A stretch of 64,000 nt of DNA from Tyto alba (taxonomy: Eukaryota; Chordata; Aves; Strigiformes; Tytonidae), in NCBI RefSeq assembly GCF_018691265.1, contig NW_024881313.1:8275501-8339500 (forward strand). The letters are read 5' to 3'. The first letter of the stretch is position 1, and each line of letters opens with the position of its first letter. This document shows positions 12,001 through 25,749 of this stretch, one piece after another. The position numbers were made by a program, and so were the translations under genes. The notes beneath the pieces were generated by a model that was not told where the DNA came from, ran no database searches, and saw only the letters and a list, made by a program, of their open reading frames with translations.

Positions 12001-12687
12001 CGGCTGCATGGTTGTGTTTGTCTTCATTCCCAGTTATTGAATTTTTGTCTCTCCTGATATATGCTTTACTATATTTTGCAAACAGATAGACTCACAATTT
12101 ATCTAATTTCTTGGTTTCCAGTTACTCTAAAATAAAATGGAATAAAGTCTTTATTCCAGTACACTATTCCTATTAATTTTTCTCACAATCGGTATTTTTT
12201 CTCAGATAATGGTTAGTCAGTGACAGCAGAAATAGTAGTTGGGTGTGATATAGTGTTAAAACAAGCCAAGGCTGTTTTCATAAATGGGTAGCACCACCAA
12301 ATGGTCATAACTGGATAGAGGGACCCGGGCACCTACACAGAGGAAGGAAGACTCATCACACCATCAGCATTGTACCATTTGCATTAGTCCCACAGGGGTA
12401 CAAATTTCAGAGAGTGGGTTTAGAAAGCCTATGAGAAGCCACAGGGAAGATGACATCAGAGAATAGCAGTGAGAGTGCCCTGGAACGGCAGTTGATCAGG
12501 AGGGCAATGCTGCATTCACTAAGATTGTCAAATTCCCCAAGCACAGTTTTGTAATCTACATTTCACCACCTAAATAAAAGGACCAACATTGAGCTGAGGA
12601 TCTTTTTCAATAGTGCATTTCACTACACTGGAAAACTCTCCTCATGGGATTTGTCAAAGGTGATAGTGGATAAAACTCAATAAAAGC

Positions 12688-12701
12688 TTTTTTTTTTTTT
12701 T
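12688..12701. repeat. (T)14 homopolymer
   Basis: Uninterrupted run of 14 T inside the 9.5-kb intron. Confidence 0.9.
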
Positions 12702-13869
12702 GGACATGTCTACTTTACATTTCTGAGAATATATTTGAAAGAACTATCGCTTTATTTGTTGCATGTATAATGTAAAAAATAATAAGCATTAAAATAATTT
12801 TCTCAGTGGATCATAAAGATGAAAAGCAAAGGTTTAAAAGAACATTTAGAAAATCTTTCTATCCAGTATCCATCAGGAGACACATTACTTCACATTATTT
12901 ATATAGGTATGAAGTCTTGAAGTAGAAAGGAACTGGTGGACTAGCTTGAAATTTGGCACTAATACATTTGATTGGTAAGATTATATAGCTGTTACCACTT
13001 CCCCTGGGGAAAAAAAAAAAGTAACATACTGTGCTTTAAAACAAGATCTTGCAAAATTCAGAATTTTTTGGCTACACCTTCAGCAAGCTTATTTTCCTTC
13101 TTACCATATTATAGGAGAAAATTATATTTTCTAGTGGACAGCAGAACAATTTTTACTAATATGAATGATTATCTTGTGTTTGTGTACATACATAGCACGT
13201 ACTGATATTTACTGATAGTCTGATAGCCCACTCTCAAAATTTTTAAATAATATATACAGTGTTTGATAAATCTGGGATACTCCATTTAAATTACATACCA
13301 AACAACCTGAATTTTCATTTATAAATACAAAAAACAAACAAACATTTTTGAAGTCTTGGACACATTTTTATTATTGTTCAATTTCAAAAGCCTCTGAAAT
13401 ATTTTCTTTCACATGCCAGTTGAAGTGTCAAAATACTGCAAAAAATGTGCCTTTGCAATATCCAGCCTATAAGATTACTAGATATCTTGCAAAAGCCATT
13501 TTTTTTTTCCATATTAGTTGGCTGGAAGGTCTGATCCCAGTAGATGATATGCACATCGATAACTACCAATAATGTCAAGTCTGGTATTCCACACAATATG
13601 ACCAAAAGCAATTTTAAGGTATTAAATCTTATTCAGAACTGGCAATAATTTAGGCAAATGCTAAAGGATTTATATAGTCATCTAATTTAGAGGTATTTAT
13701 CTAAACCAGCTCATCTGAGGTCTGTTCATTTCTAAGACATGTTTAAATTGCGTGTTTTTCGTACCAAATGAAAAAACGGACTGATGCCATTGTTACTAAA
13801 AGAAAATCAAAGACAGGAGTTTCAGCAAACTTGGATCATTCTCTCCACCTATTATGATTTATGTTTTAC

Positions 13870-14003
13870 CTCATTTCCTAAAAGGGCGTTTATACAGGCT
13901 TCAGATGCATCACAGATGGCAGTAAGGTCATGTCCTCCCTCCAGTGCCAGCACAACACGGCCATCCGCTAGCTTCAGCAATTGCTTGGTTAGGTGACCAA
14001 AAC
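13870..14003 (-). CDS. HDAC9: HDAC9 exon with the class IIa catalytic histidine (134 bp)
   Basis: The acceptor ends ttgaatactag (AG at 14005-14004), with a rather weak pyrimidine tract, and the donor is GAG|gtaaaa (GT at 13869-13868). The first two bases complete the TGT codon begun in the preceding exon. It encodes [17 protein letters not shown], then [19 protein letters not shown], then INALLGNE. The His in EGGHDL is the residue that replaces the catalytic Tyr of class I HDACs and gives class IIa enzymes very low activity on acetyl-lysine. It lies 42 residues after the Asp in GFDA of the preceding exon, the same spacing as D934 and H976 in HDAC4. Glycine and aspartate positions of the active-site loop are intact. 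LADGRVV favours HDAC9. No frameshift or internal stop is present, so the exon looks functional. Confidence 0.96.
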
Positions 14004-17000
14004 CTAGTATTCAAATACAGTATTGCAAATAATTAAAGCAGAATAGATATTACTGGCATATTTCACATCTGCTGCATAAGAATATAGAAATCTCACGGAT
14101 ATTGCGCAGGGAACATGGGATATATTTAGTCCAGTATCTTGTTTCTGACTATGGCCCACACCAGATGCTTTGGAGTTAAGTATATGGAATTTTGTATGAG
14201 GCAGATGTGAGATAATGTTGCTCATGCTGATCCTTAATTGCTGGAGATTAGCTGAAACTTGAGGTTGTCTCTTTTCTTACCATTGTTAACCATTATCACC
14301 CTGGATTTTCTTCCTATTTGTACATCAATGTAACATATACCCATGTTATTTACAGAGATCTTACATAATCCTGGTCACTTATGGCATCAATATGACAAAT
14401 AATATTTGTATTTAAACTGTGGTGATATAATTAAAAATAATTGTATTTTTCAACTGAGATGATGAAATTTGTATTTACAAATTGCTTCTTCCTTGTATTT
14501 GGGGTTTGAGTATAATATACAACCATGGACTGAAAAGCAGTAGAAACATATGTTACCTCTTAGCTCCATTTTGAAGTGTTTCTGGAAGCAGTACTAACAA
14601 TTAGATCATTTACTTTGATTCAGTGTTTTGGTATAAGTTGAAACTGTCCAGAACTTCGTAGAGATCTGTACCAGTATCGCTCATTCCTGACCAACAGTGT
14701 TCTAAGCAATTCTGCACCACAGCCAAAAATTATGGTACTTCATTTTATGTGGTGGTCTATAACTAGATAAACACTACAACAAAGTTTTCATCTGTGCCTC
14801 AAATAAAATTATTTAATTTTAACAACAAGAAAAATGGCATGAAAAAATGTTAATTTGGAGAGAAGATTTTGGAGAGAAGTTTTGTGGTAGTTTCCTAGGA
14901 TGGCTATTGTTTTTGATTATTCTCCTTTAAGTGAGTAGTGATAAGTAAAGTTTTGAAACAACTGAAGTTAAATACACATCACATCTTGTTCTTAACTTTT
15001 CCACTCGGTCTGTTCTAGTTGCTCTACTGATGGTCATCACTACTCATTCCAGTGCAGTTCATAGCCTTAAATAAAGCATTTAGAAGGTACCTCCTAAAAT
15101 CTGAGGCTCTATAAAGACAGGAAAAATCAACATCTTTTTACTATGTTCCAATGAAAAAGGTAATCAAAAATTAAAAACTACAAAAATTACAAGCATATTT
15201 TCTAGAGAAATATTCCAAGACACATTGCTTTTATCTGGCAAACAAGCAATCTCACAATTAGTTCTGTTCACTTATCTTAGGACTTTCTTAAGCACATGCC
15301 CAACTGTTTATAGAACAGGTAATTTAATGATACCAGATTTGGTTTAGCTGTATAGACAAAAAAATAATACCCACCAAAAAAAACCCTCTACTTGTCACTT
15401 AATCTATAGATGATCACAGAACACTTGAGGTAAAATATTGTTTTCTTGAGCCACTTCATAATCTTCTGTACCCTCTAAGAAATGCAGTTTTGATTCTAGC
15501 AAAGTAACTACACTGTGGTTCAAATTACATACAGGGTTGAAAAACAAATAAAACCTTAAACTCTCATTTAAGCTCAACCTTTCCTCATGAAAAAAACCAC
15601 CCACCCAATCCACTCTACAAAAGTCCAAATTTAGACAGGATAATAAAAGTGAAGGAAGGAGTGGAATGAGGATAACCTTTGATCTTTAGCCAATTTCTAC
15701 TTTCTTTTACCTACAGGATTTATTTCTGTCTGCATGTTACATGTGAGATCTTCAGATTCATAAGAGAGTGCCAACTGCATAAAGTGAGTTGTACATACAG
15801 CATTTAAAGGAAATGAAGAATGAACAGGCACAGACTCCCCACATCTACAGCTCACCCTTTGGGTCTGTGAGAAATCCAACAGCACTTTTAGAGACAACAT
15901 TATCCTTTGTGTTATACAGCTTCTGTAAAGAAGGGAAAACTCTACCATGTTTCCCCTGCACACTTTGAAAATTTTGTATGACCGCAAATATTGCTACTGC
16001 CACATCGTAATTTTCTGAGGTATGTATGGCAATAAATGTAAAGACTCTGGCAATGACTTTTTCTCATTTTAGGCAACCATGCATAATATAACTCATAGAC
16101 ATTGTTACAATGTTAGTTTGTCTGCTTGGTTTCCTAATGATTTTCCTAGTATCAATGTTATAATAATCATCCCTGGCTGAATCAGGATTCAATGAGCCAT
16201 GCAGAAAGCATCTTTCCCAACAGAGATCACAGTAACAAGATAAAGTGCTGCCAAATCAAATCAACATGATGGGGGCTTTTCTTCAGTGCAATTATCCTGA
16301 GAAAGTAAAGGTGACTTGCTAGAAGGGGAGGAAATAACTTTAGCCAACAATACCAACATTGCCAGTGACTGAATGAGTTATGGAAATTCTTAACAAAGAA
16401 ACTTGGATCCAGTGTCACTGCAGCAACCTAGGAAAGACATTAGCTTCCTCAAGGAAATCCCCTGGAGTGCAGAAGTAACAAAATGGAAAGAAAGGAATCC
16501 CAGTCAAGTAATGGTTTTAAGATGGGCTGTAGTTCATGCCAAATAATTAAGAAAAACAAGAAGAAAATAGTAACAAGCACCATGAAAAGAATCAGTCATC
16601 TCCCCTGATATAAGGAGATCAAGCACATATTTGACTCCCCACTGACCGACTTTAAGGGAAGAAAGGAGTCAGACAAGCATTTTGAATCCTGGATCTTCCA
16701 ACTCACATCAGTTTCTAGAAATCAGCAGCGGTTCTTGGCCCTTCTACTGTGCCTGATGAAAAAGGTGCCAGCTGTGATACTGGCTTTAAAAGATGTTTTC
16801 AGTTTGGATTTGCCATATTCTAAACCTGTATGCTTTTTCAGTGGTGCATAACAGTTATAGATTAATGGCATTTCGTAGAAATAAAAAAAGCTGAGTTATA
16901 AAATTGAAAGTCATGTTAAAACATCAGTGCTTAATTTTCAGTCCAGCCTTAAATGGGCATTACTTTTCTGAGGCTGCAGGTGCCTTCAGGCCATTTATAG

Positions 17001-18499
17001 TTTGAGTACCTGACTCAATGACAGGCATCTATTAATCAGGGCTTAAAACAGCATTGGAAGTATCCACAATTATTTGTGTCCATAAACACAAGTAAAAATG
17101 TCACATATTAATAATAAAAAAAATGCATTAGTATTTAAAAATCCAATAATTTCAGTCAATAAGTGAGAAAAGATTATGCACACAGGGGTATTTCTCAAAT
17201 CTTCTTGTAAGCGTTCTGAGTGAATTTGTACTTCAGAGAAGTAGCAGCATTTTTTAAAATAAGGCTCATGCAGTGCGCCAGGAAATTCTGAGCATGGTTT
17301 TGTGCCAACTATTATTTTAATAATTTCTGTAATTTAAATGTTAAAAGTACCTGTTTCCTTCACAGAACCAATATTTAGACATCTAGGGTAGAATTGGCAA
17401 AAGCACTTAATATTCATTTGCTATGAGCCTATTAAAGACAATGATAAACACTCGATTTACACAAGAAACAACATTAAACCATTACTAAGTAGTTCTGAAA
17501 ATCCTACTCACCAATTGGTCTACATTTTCCTGACAAAAAAGCCTGTGGGTGCACAATTGTATATCTAAGCAGAAAATACTAGATTAAAACTGAAACCATT
17601 ATAAACCATGCTATGTATTGGTGAAATATGCAGTATATGTGCTGTTTTTTGCCAACCTTTGAAGTAAAAATATAACATGTATTTTTTAATTATACCCTTT
17701 CCCCTCCTCCAGTGCTATTAGTGGAGGAGATACAATATTCAGCCTTATGTAAGAAAATATTCTGTTGTGGGAAGGCAGAAAGAGATAAAATTAATACTGT
17801 AATAGTAATGAGCAAGCTTCCAGGCTGTTACTGAAGGGCACAGTGTACTGATCACTTGAATTACCATCTAAGCAAATAATTCAGCTTTTAGTGGACTGAT
17901 GTCCCAGTAAGAGCCCTGGTTTTTTTTACTTTTGTAACAGACAAGTTCCCCATGTACTCCTCCTAGTTCTGCCAAACAACAAGGAATGACATAGGTGAGG
18001 CTTCTGCCTCATTTGACCAAAGTTTCTGGAACAATTATGCTCTATCTGGAGTTGCTGAAATCAAGAAAAAATGTTAAACCCTATAAAAAGAGAATCCATA
18101 ATTATTTCTATTTTTGTTTTTGATATATCCTTACTCTGACGAGCTGAAACAGAAAGTGGCAAACAGAGAGCAGGTAAAACACCTCTTAACCTGGACCTCC
18201 AATGCACTGATTACACAACTCTGTTGTGTATTATGGCTAGAAAAAATAAAGCTAACAAGTCAGAGTTTGTATGTACAGCCTTTCATTTTGAGAAAGAAAC
18301 ATTTGAGAACTAAGAAAATTTGTGAATGCCATTCTTTTCACATCCTTTCCACAGCAGACAGGGAAAGGAACCATATGGATGGGGTACACTCCCAGACAGC
18401 ACCACAGCACTCCTTGTTTGCATAGTCATATAAGCAACCCAATTTGCTCGCCAGCAAATGTGCAAACACCCAGTTAGTGGGGAATAAACCTGCCTCAGC

Positions 18500-18740
18500 A
18501 GAAGACAGAGCCCTTCCCTCTCCCCCACTGTGCATAAGGAGAGCAGATGTCTCCTGCACAGTCATTTTTTTGGGTGACAACAGGCTGCGCAGAGCCGTGG
18601 CGCTGGCCCTTGCTCAGGGAGGGCAGCTGGTAAAGGAACAAGGACACGTCAACAACCGAAAGGCTGGCGAAACTTTGGAGTTAGGGAGAAAGCCTTAGCT
18701 TTCTCAGCCTCTGCAGTGGGGCCCCAACAGCTCTTTCAGC
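18500..18740. other. GC- and CpG-enriched patch in the 31-kb intron
   Basis: Six CpG dinucleotides occur between 18588 and 18669, which is unusual for this AT-rich, CpG-poor intron. Open frames exist on both strands here (plus 18444-18698, minus 18310-18528 and 18338-18580), as expected where stop codons are scarce. None resembles a known protein. It may be an intronic regulatory element or the remains of an old insertion. Confidence 0.35.
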
Positions 18741-20649
18741 TTCAGCATCTTAAAAGCTACAATCTGACCCTAAATTACAGGCAGAGTTCTGGTGATCTCC
18801 TCTGGCTACTCAGAGGAGCCTGAAGAGGAATAGACGCAAAACACAAATCTCCACAGTCTCTGTCCTGGACCTCCAAGCATGTACTTAACTATTATTTACC
18901 ATTTAATCATGTCATTACTCTCTAATTTACTTGAGAATGTGTTTTGCTCTCATTAAAACTGTTGCAATGATCGCTGCCAAAAGTCTACCCACCACTGTTC
19001 TGCACTCCTTCCCTGTGGTTCCTTCGTGACTATTTGATTAATTTTCATTGATATTCTTCCAACAATAGCATCTAAAATTAACTGGGTCAGTTTTTACATA
19101 ACTTCCTGAGTCACCAGGCTATGTGTCCTAAATAAATATGTTCATACAGGAGTCAAATTATAATTTACCCTTCCAGCACTGGCAGGAGCTAGAACATTTT
19201 GTAAATCTTGTGTTCTATGATAAGAGAACACATTTTATTCTCACGTCTTAATTCAGAACCTTTTATTCAATCAAAACTTCATTTGGATTAAGTCAGAGGT
19301 TTGACTCAGTTGGCAGGATGTGGCCCTGAGTGAGGGGGAAAAGGAGATTTTAATGCCAAATACATTCTTATGAAAAACATTTTCCAAATGGTTGAAATTA
19401 AGAAAGTTAGTATTGAGGTACCTGAATTTAAATGGTAGAGATCTGGCCTCCAGGCACTAGCTGCTGCTTTCTTGCTTTTAATACCGGAGAAGGAAGCTCA
19501 GTAACACTTCAAATTACATGTCTCAAGCAGGCATTTAATTTAGATTAAATTAGACAGTAATTGTACGTTAAATAAATACCAATGGTCTCAGGAACACATT
19601 TTTTATGGATTAACAATTTATGTAATAGATGTTTTTATTGCATGCCTGTTAGTTCTACAGTAATATGTTTTTCATAATTAGCTGCTCCTTAGCTGCTACA
19701 CCGAACATAACTTATGAAATCTCTATTAAGTACATATTCAGGGATACATAAGATACCTCTTCAAAAGCCAAATAATGCAAACGTATCTCACTACAGGAAA
19801 AGGCCACTTTGACTATGCTTAGTAGAGGATGGTCTGGGCATCTTCAACTCTCATGAGATATGTATGCATCCACGTGGGTCATATAGTCCATTGTATTTGC
19901 TTAGTCATCTGGGAAGAAGGAACTTGTACACCTCCACCACACAATGGCACCACTGATCACCTGACAAAATATTACTCAGAGAAAACACATGGAGGAAGAA
20001 GACTCCCCCAGACTCTTCTCCCAACTGATTCATACTAAAAAAAAAGGAAGGGATTTCTTTTGTACCCTGCATTATCAAGCAGTAGAGATTTTGCATCATT
20101 CAGGAAAGGTCATAGTGATGTACAAAATAATGCTGATGGTTTTAGAACTGTTATAGTGCTGTCATGTGGATTCAGAGGGAATATATTCAACCATAGATTT
20201 CATCTGCCAGAGACAAAGCAGGAACCTTTGGAAATTCCCAAAATAGGCTGGATTTTTTAAATCCTGTTCTTACCAGCTATTTGCTCTGTGCCATCTTCTC
20301 TTCTTGGTTTCTTCACATTCTCTTCATCTATACCCCATCTCACACTTGGCCCAAGTAATGATTTCTCCACTGTCCTGCCATCCTCCCCCTATTTTTTATT
20401 TTGCTCTATTTAGTAAATAGTCTAGTAAGTAAAGCTGGCCAGGAAGCAAGATTATCCATCCCACAGAGTTCTTCAATGTTTTTTTTCAGGAAAATTTAGC
20501 TGTTCTGCATCAGAAAGCAGAAGCCAAGAGCAGAAATGCAGAACTGTAAACAGTAAGGTGTCATTTCAGAATCTTGGATTCAGATCTCTCTGAAAAAGGC
20601 TGTTGCTTCATCAGGGTGGTGAGGGGATTCTCCAATGCAGTTTTGGGGG

Positions 20650-20697
20650 CTTTCTTTCTTTTTTTTTTTTTCTTTTTCTTTATTTCTTTTTTATTTT
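20650..20697 (+). repeat. Polypyrimidine tract
   Basis: Nearly pure C/T stretch starting CTTTCTTTC, with only a few A interruptions, flanked by G5 and C6 runs. Simple low-complexity sequence. Confidence 0.85.
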
Positions 20698-22541
20698 ACC
20701 CCCCTCATTTCGATTAAAACTCTCTCTAAAGGGATTTTATGGGAATAGTCTAATCAGACTGATAATTATCTACTGAAAATCTGTCCCACATATTGTGAAA
20801 TCTACCAAGCTGATAGTGCAAGTGGTTGTATATACTGTTATGATAACTTCTTCCAAATATGATCAAGTTGCCTGTTTTAAACTGGTACACAATATATGCA
20901 TCTGATGTTACAAATTACAGATGATTATATCTCCCGATCTCAGTCTAGACTCAGTAAGGGGTTGGCTAGAAAACAAGACATCTGATAAAAAAAAATAATT
21001 CAAAGTATGAGGAATTTGTTTCTAATCCACGCTGGAATGAAAATCAGATACTACTATTGACTATCCAAATAAATCAGTAAGCTTGGTTGAGTTTGGAGAA
21101 GTTTATTATAATGCTACTGCCTATAAAATCAACTTAACACATTTTTAAAATATGTGGGGCAAAGTTTCTTCTGTTGTAAATGAGTATAGCTGAAATGTGG
21201 GCACTGAATTATGACTGAAAACAATCTGATGGGAAGATCTAGCCTTATTTCTTTTTATAACTGATGAAAAGCCAAGTCAGTTAATTTTGAATTGACCCAA
21301 GAGACTAACACAAAGGATCTGATTTAAAGTCTATCACTCAGAAGCTGAGAACTGACTGCCATTTTCTGAAGATGGTCTACAAAATTCTGCCAAGAAAAGC
21401 AGCATGGACTAAACAGTCTTTCCAACATATACAGTTTCTCAGAGTCTACAAATTAAGTCTCTCACTTTATTTGCAGTCATTTATTGACCCTGCCACCTCA
21501 ACATATCACGTTAAATTAAGGGCTAGTTCCTTAGCCAGTGTTAATCAGCATATACCACTATCTAAAGACCTGGCCTCCAGATGTGGATCATCCATCATTC
21601 CAAGACTAGGGACATAGATACAATAAACGTATCAGGGATGAGTTCTTGTAGGTGGACAGACTTGAGGCAAATAATCTATTTCCTGACCAGTTTGGCATCA
21701 AGTCTCTTGGTGAATTCAGTGTTAGTATCAGAAATCTAGTGCCCCTCAGGATTTGGGTCACATTGTTTAATAAACATCATTTAATAATATCAGGAGGGAA
21801 TAAGGCAGTGCATTTCTAAGGGATTACTGTACATCTCAAGTAGTTACTCACTTTCTCTCTGGCCTTCTGCCCATTAACCCCACCTGACATATGCTATAAT
21901 CACCCAGAAATGCACTGCCTGTCACCACTTATTGAAAAGGTAATGTGTAAAACTCACTAAAGGAAATGGTATTGAAACTAGGTTTGGGGTCTGACTCCTT
22001 ACAGTCTTCTGATTAATTGCAATTTCCAAGTAAAATACATTGAGTAACTTTCTATTATGCCGTTCTATTACAAAAATGTGTAAGAATTAAGAACGTGATT
22101 TCAACCCATACAACAGCTCCTTTGTCCCTTTTCATACTATTAAAAGGACACACAGATGCCTTGCAATGGTGGGTAAAACCCCACAGAGTAAAAGAAACTG
22201 TAGCTACTATTTGAATGACATAGGTGGCTCTATCCAGCCTTCTTCCTAAATAGAGAAGTCATGTCAGAACCTTGTCACTCACGTTATTACACAGCAGAGT
22301 TTGCAAGAGCCTTAACCTGCTGGGAGCACAAGAAAAGGTGACGGGGAATTGCATGGGCCTCAGGTGAAGGCAGGACTGATGCCACTTTGTTCTCATTCAC
22401 ACAGGCGAAAATATGTAGATGATATTTTTATTTTCTGTTCCCCAGAATTAAATATATGACTCATCCTCATCACAGATATGTAAAATTTTCAAAGTTTAAT
22501 AACAAAAATATTCCTTTTTTTCTTTTAATTTTGTAGACATT

Positions 22542-22555
22542 AGGGCCAGGTTCAG
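22542..22555 (+). repeat. Left copy of a 14-bp inverted pair (old element end)
   Basis: AGGGCCAGGTTCAG is the exact reverse complement of 25736-25749. The motif resembles the GGGCCAG[AG]TTC termini of old inverted-repeat DNA elements in sauropsids. No matching target-site duplication was seen outside the pair, so they may be two separate remnants. Confidence 0.35.
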
Positions 22556-23840
22556 CCACTGGGTGAATGTGAGGGCTTCATGTACAATACAACTTGTGAT
22601 CTGGAACAAGATAATTGGAATAGAATCAATTTGTTTCCCCAGAAATTCTTCCTCCTGGAAGCATGTATGAGAATAAAGCCTCTTCTTAGAATATCAAATA
22701 TCTCATCCCTCTCTTTCCAATCTTCTGACATACAGTTCTCAGAAAGAGCCCTTCTGTGAGCTTCTGCAGCCAAGTGGCACTTGAGAACTAGCACTCCAGA
22801 AACCCTCATGCACTTCTTCACCCAGTGGTTTTCTACCTTTTCTTAAAGAAACTTAAAACAGTGATCATAACAAAGCCTGGGTGAAAAATGTGTTCAGATG
22901 GCTGAGGAGTCACATAGTACTACTCTGGATTTTCTGAGTGAGGGGCAGAGTCACTCAGGAATGACCTGATTCTTCAAGATCCGTAAGTAAGCAAATGACC
23001 ACTATCTCTGCTGTTACCATGGCATGACAGTGGTATTCAGGGAAGCTGGCAGACCTACAATAATTGGTAATCTTCATCGAACAATAGAAACATCAAGAAA
23101 AACAATGACATTTCTGTGCTACACTCAGATCTAAATCCAGTTAACTGGTGTCAAGGTAATTTGAGGACTCCAGATGTTGTTGCAGCTGCATTACCACAGT
23201 CATCTTAGTCATTCTCTTTAAAAGTGGAAAGTTCATAATAGGGCAAAAATCATTCATTCAGTGTTAAGATACTGTTTCTTGAGCAACATCAGTAATTTAT
23301 TCTTCAAGGGGAAACAGTACATTGTCTTTTCTAAATGGAGACACTGAAAAACTACTACCAGAAGAGCTACTGTTTCTCCCTCCAGAGCTTTAACAGCTAA
23401 AAGTAAAATAACCTGCTGCCAGAGCTCAAAGGTCCTTAGCAGCTCCAAAAACTTAGCAAACAACATATACCAAACTGCAACATCAGGATTGCATTTGTTC
23501 CTCCTTCAGACAAAGCTGAAGAGCCACAGCAGCTAAAAGCTTGGGCAAAAATGATCCAGACTTCATAGCAAAGCCACTTAGAAACCTTTGAAAACAAAAG
23601 TGTTTCTCTCACTCCAGATAAGTAAAGAAGATTAACAAAGAGAAACATCAAATTCAGAACAGCTCCACTCATCAGAGCATGCAGTGGTCACTCCAGCAGA
23701 GGCCGTACTTTTTAGTTATTCTCGGTTTTGGCCAAATGGCTGATTTCATTTAATAAAAGAAATGGTCATTGACCAAAATTCTAGCATCTTCCCACAACTT
23801 TTGCTTAAATTTTGCAGCTGGATACTGTGTTAGAGAGATG

Positions 23841-23857
23841 TAATTAATTAATTAATA
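23841..23857. repeat. (TAAT)n microsatellite
   Basis: Four tandem TAAT units. TAAT is also the core of homeodomain sites, but repeat expansion is explanation enough. Confidence 0.85.
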
Positions 23858-25735
23858 TTGCACATGAGAAAGATGAAAGAAAACAAAAATGAGACATGAG
23901 AGAATTGGGAAAAGGATAAAAGTGTATGTTGGGTTAATAAAAGAGACTGTTATTAATAAGATGACAAATAAATACATTTGTGACTAAAAGACAATAAAGG
24001 CATGTCAGTGAAATTACTGGATGACTGAGTGGATGAGCAAGAACAAAAACGAACGTGAATATGTAACTAAACATTGTCAAGGTATTAGATTTTCTTACAA
24101 CCATCAGGAACGGTCAGAAAGTAGAGAGAACAGAGAAGGGTTGTGATGTCATTTCTGCAAAGAGCAGAGCAGTTCTGAATTCTTCACCAGAGATACGCTT
24201 TTGCACCCTTTACATACAGAGAAAGGTGAGGCAGTCCCACAGCTATATTGACATGAAAATTATTCTGATTTTGTCAGCAGTGAATTCTGGATTCTTCAGT
24301 GATGGATTACTACCTCAAACAAGGTCTAAACATAGGCAGCTGGCACTGAATTGAAAATACATTGTGCTTCAGGTGACAGGTTTGTATGTGTAGGCAAAAA
24401 TGTTAGTGATAACACTCAAAGCAAATAAGGTATTTAAATAAGCAGGTACTTGACAATAAGCCGGTCTCCCTGGGAGTAATCACATCACTTGCCACTCATT
24501 CAGACAATACCATACTGTCACAGGCAAAATCTGAAGTAATCCCATGGCTGCTATGTATTTATACCTCTGGAACTGTGAGCAAAATTTGGCCAACTAAGTG
24601 CAAGCATTTTTCTTCTTTTAACAATAGTAAAATAACTTTAGAAATTGTGAATTAAATCCACATTAAAGTTCAAACACATATTTGGAAATCCACATTTTAT
24701 CAACCAGAACAGAGATTTTACAGTGAATGCACAGCAGTTTCCTGCACTCATCTGGACTCAAGGAGCCAGTAGCAGTTTCTTCTTCTAAACTTTTAGCTAC
24801 TTATCTAACTTACCAGACCTTGCCTTATTCTAATGGGTCATCAGATATAAACTCAAACTACCTTTCCACATATAAAAATCCTTAGTGGAAGAGGAAAAGG
24901 CAGCTTCTGTCTCCATCTCAGGTGATGTGTGACTCCATCTCAAGCTGATGAGCCCTGGCATACACCTAGCCCAACCTGGAACAGCTCAAAGATTGCCTGG
25001 AAGTCTTTTTTTTTACAAAGATCATAAACAAAAAGCTTTGATTTTCTTTTCCTCGTACCCACTGTGAACTCAAACAGTAAATCTATGTATTTATTATAAC
25101 ACTTGCAAGGACTGAGTGCTCAGATCTTAGTAGAAAACATGTCTGAGGACAAGTGCTTGAGGTAGTTAAAGAAAAAAGTCACTTCCAAACAGAAGATTAT
25201 TTTTAGTGGTGGTAGCTTTTAATAAAACACATTTCTTTAGTGCTAAAATCTATACAAATCAGAGTAAGATGTGGATGTTGCCTATTCAAGAGGTGTGTAA
25301 TCCTCACTGTTTCTGGAAGTGCTCAAGAGAAATTTGTTTCAACATGACTACTATCTGTTCTATGGGACTACTATACAGTGCATGTAATTTAATATTTGTA
25401 TCAGAGCTCTATCTGAATTTCTGGATGTTGCTTTTCATGGCCAGTTGCAACGCATAAGTGACATGCTGGTTGATGTTACAAATTGGACAATTAGAAAAAT
25501 AAAAACATTTTTATTTTATTTGAAATTAAGAGTAAAGAAACAAGAAATACAGAGCTTCATAGTGCCATTTTAACAACTGAACTTTGGTGTTTAAGCTTGC
25601 TTTTCATTAGAGAAAAGAGGATAACAGAACAAACTGATATGCAGAAGAAAGGCATAGGAATATTTATTTCCTCTATTTTTTAGTTTTAGGCTGAAACTTT
25701 GAAGGTAGCATTCATTGTTGGTTTACAGCTACAAT

Positions 25736-25749
25736 CTGAACCTGGCCCT
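25736..25749 (-). repeat. Right copy of a 14-bp inverted pair (old element end)
   Basis: CTGAACCTGGCCCT is the exact reverse complement of 22542-22555, 3.2 kb to the left. See that entry for interpretation. Confidence 0.35.

Larger units (their letters stand above)
4363..13869 (-). other. HDAC9: HDAC9 intron, 9,507 bp
   Basis: The intron runs from donor GAG|gtaaaa at 13869 to acceptor ttgcag at 4363. I saw no additional exon or RNA gene in it. Contents noted separately: a CpG-enriched patch near 5219-5299, a perfect palindrome at 5577-5595, an 18-bp tandem duplication at 6672-6707, fragments resembling old repeat ends at 7477 and 9018, a short AT run at 9773-9787 and a 14-T run at 12688-12701. 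Open frames here are short, are paired on opposite strands and show no recognisable protein family. Confidence 0.85.
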
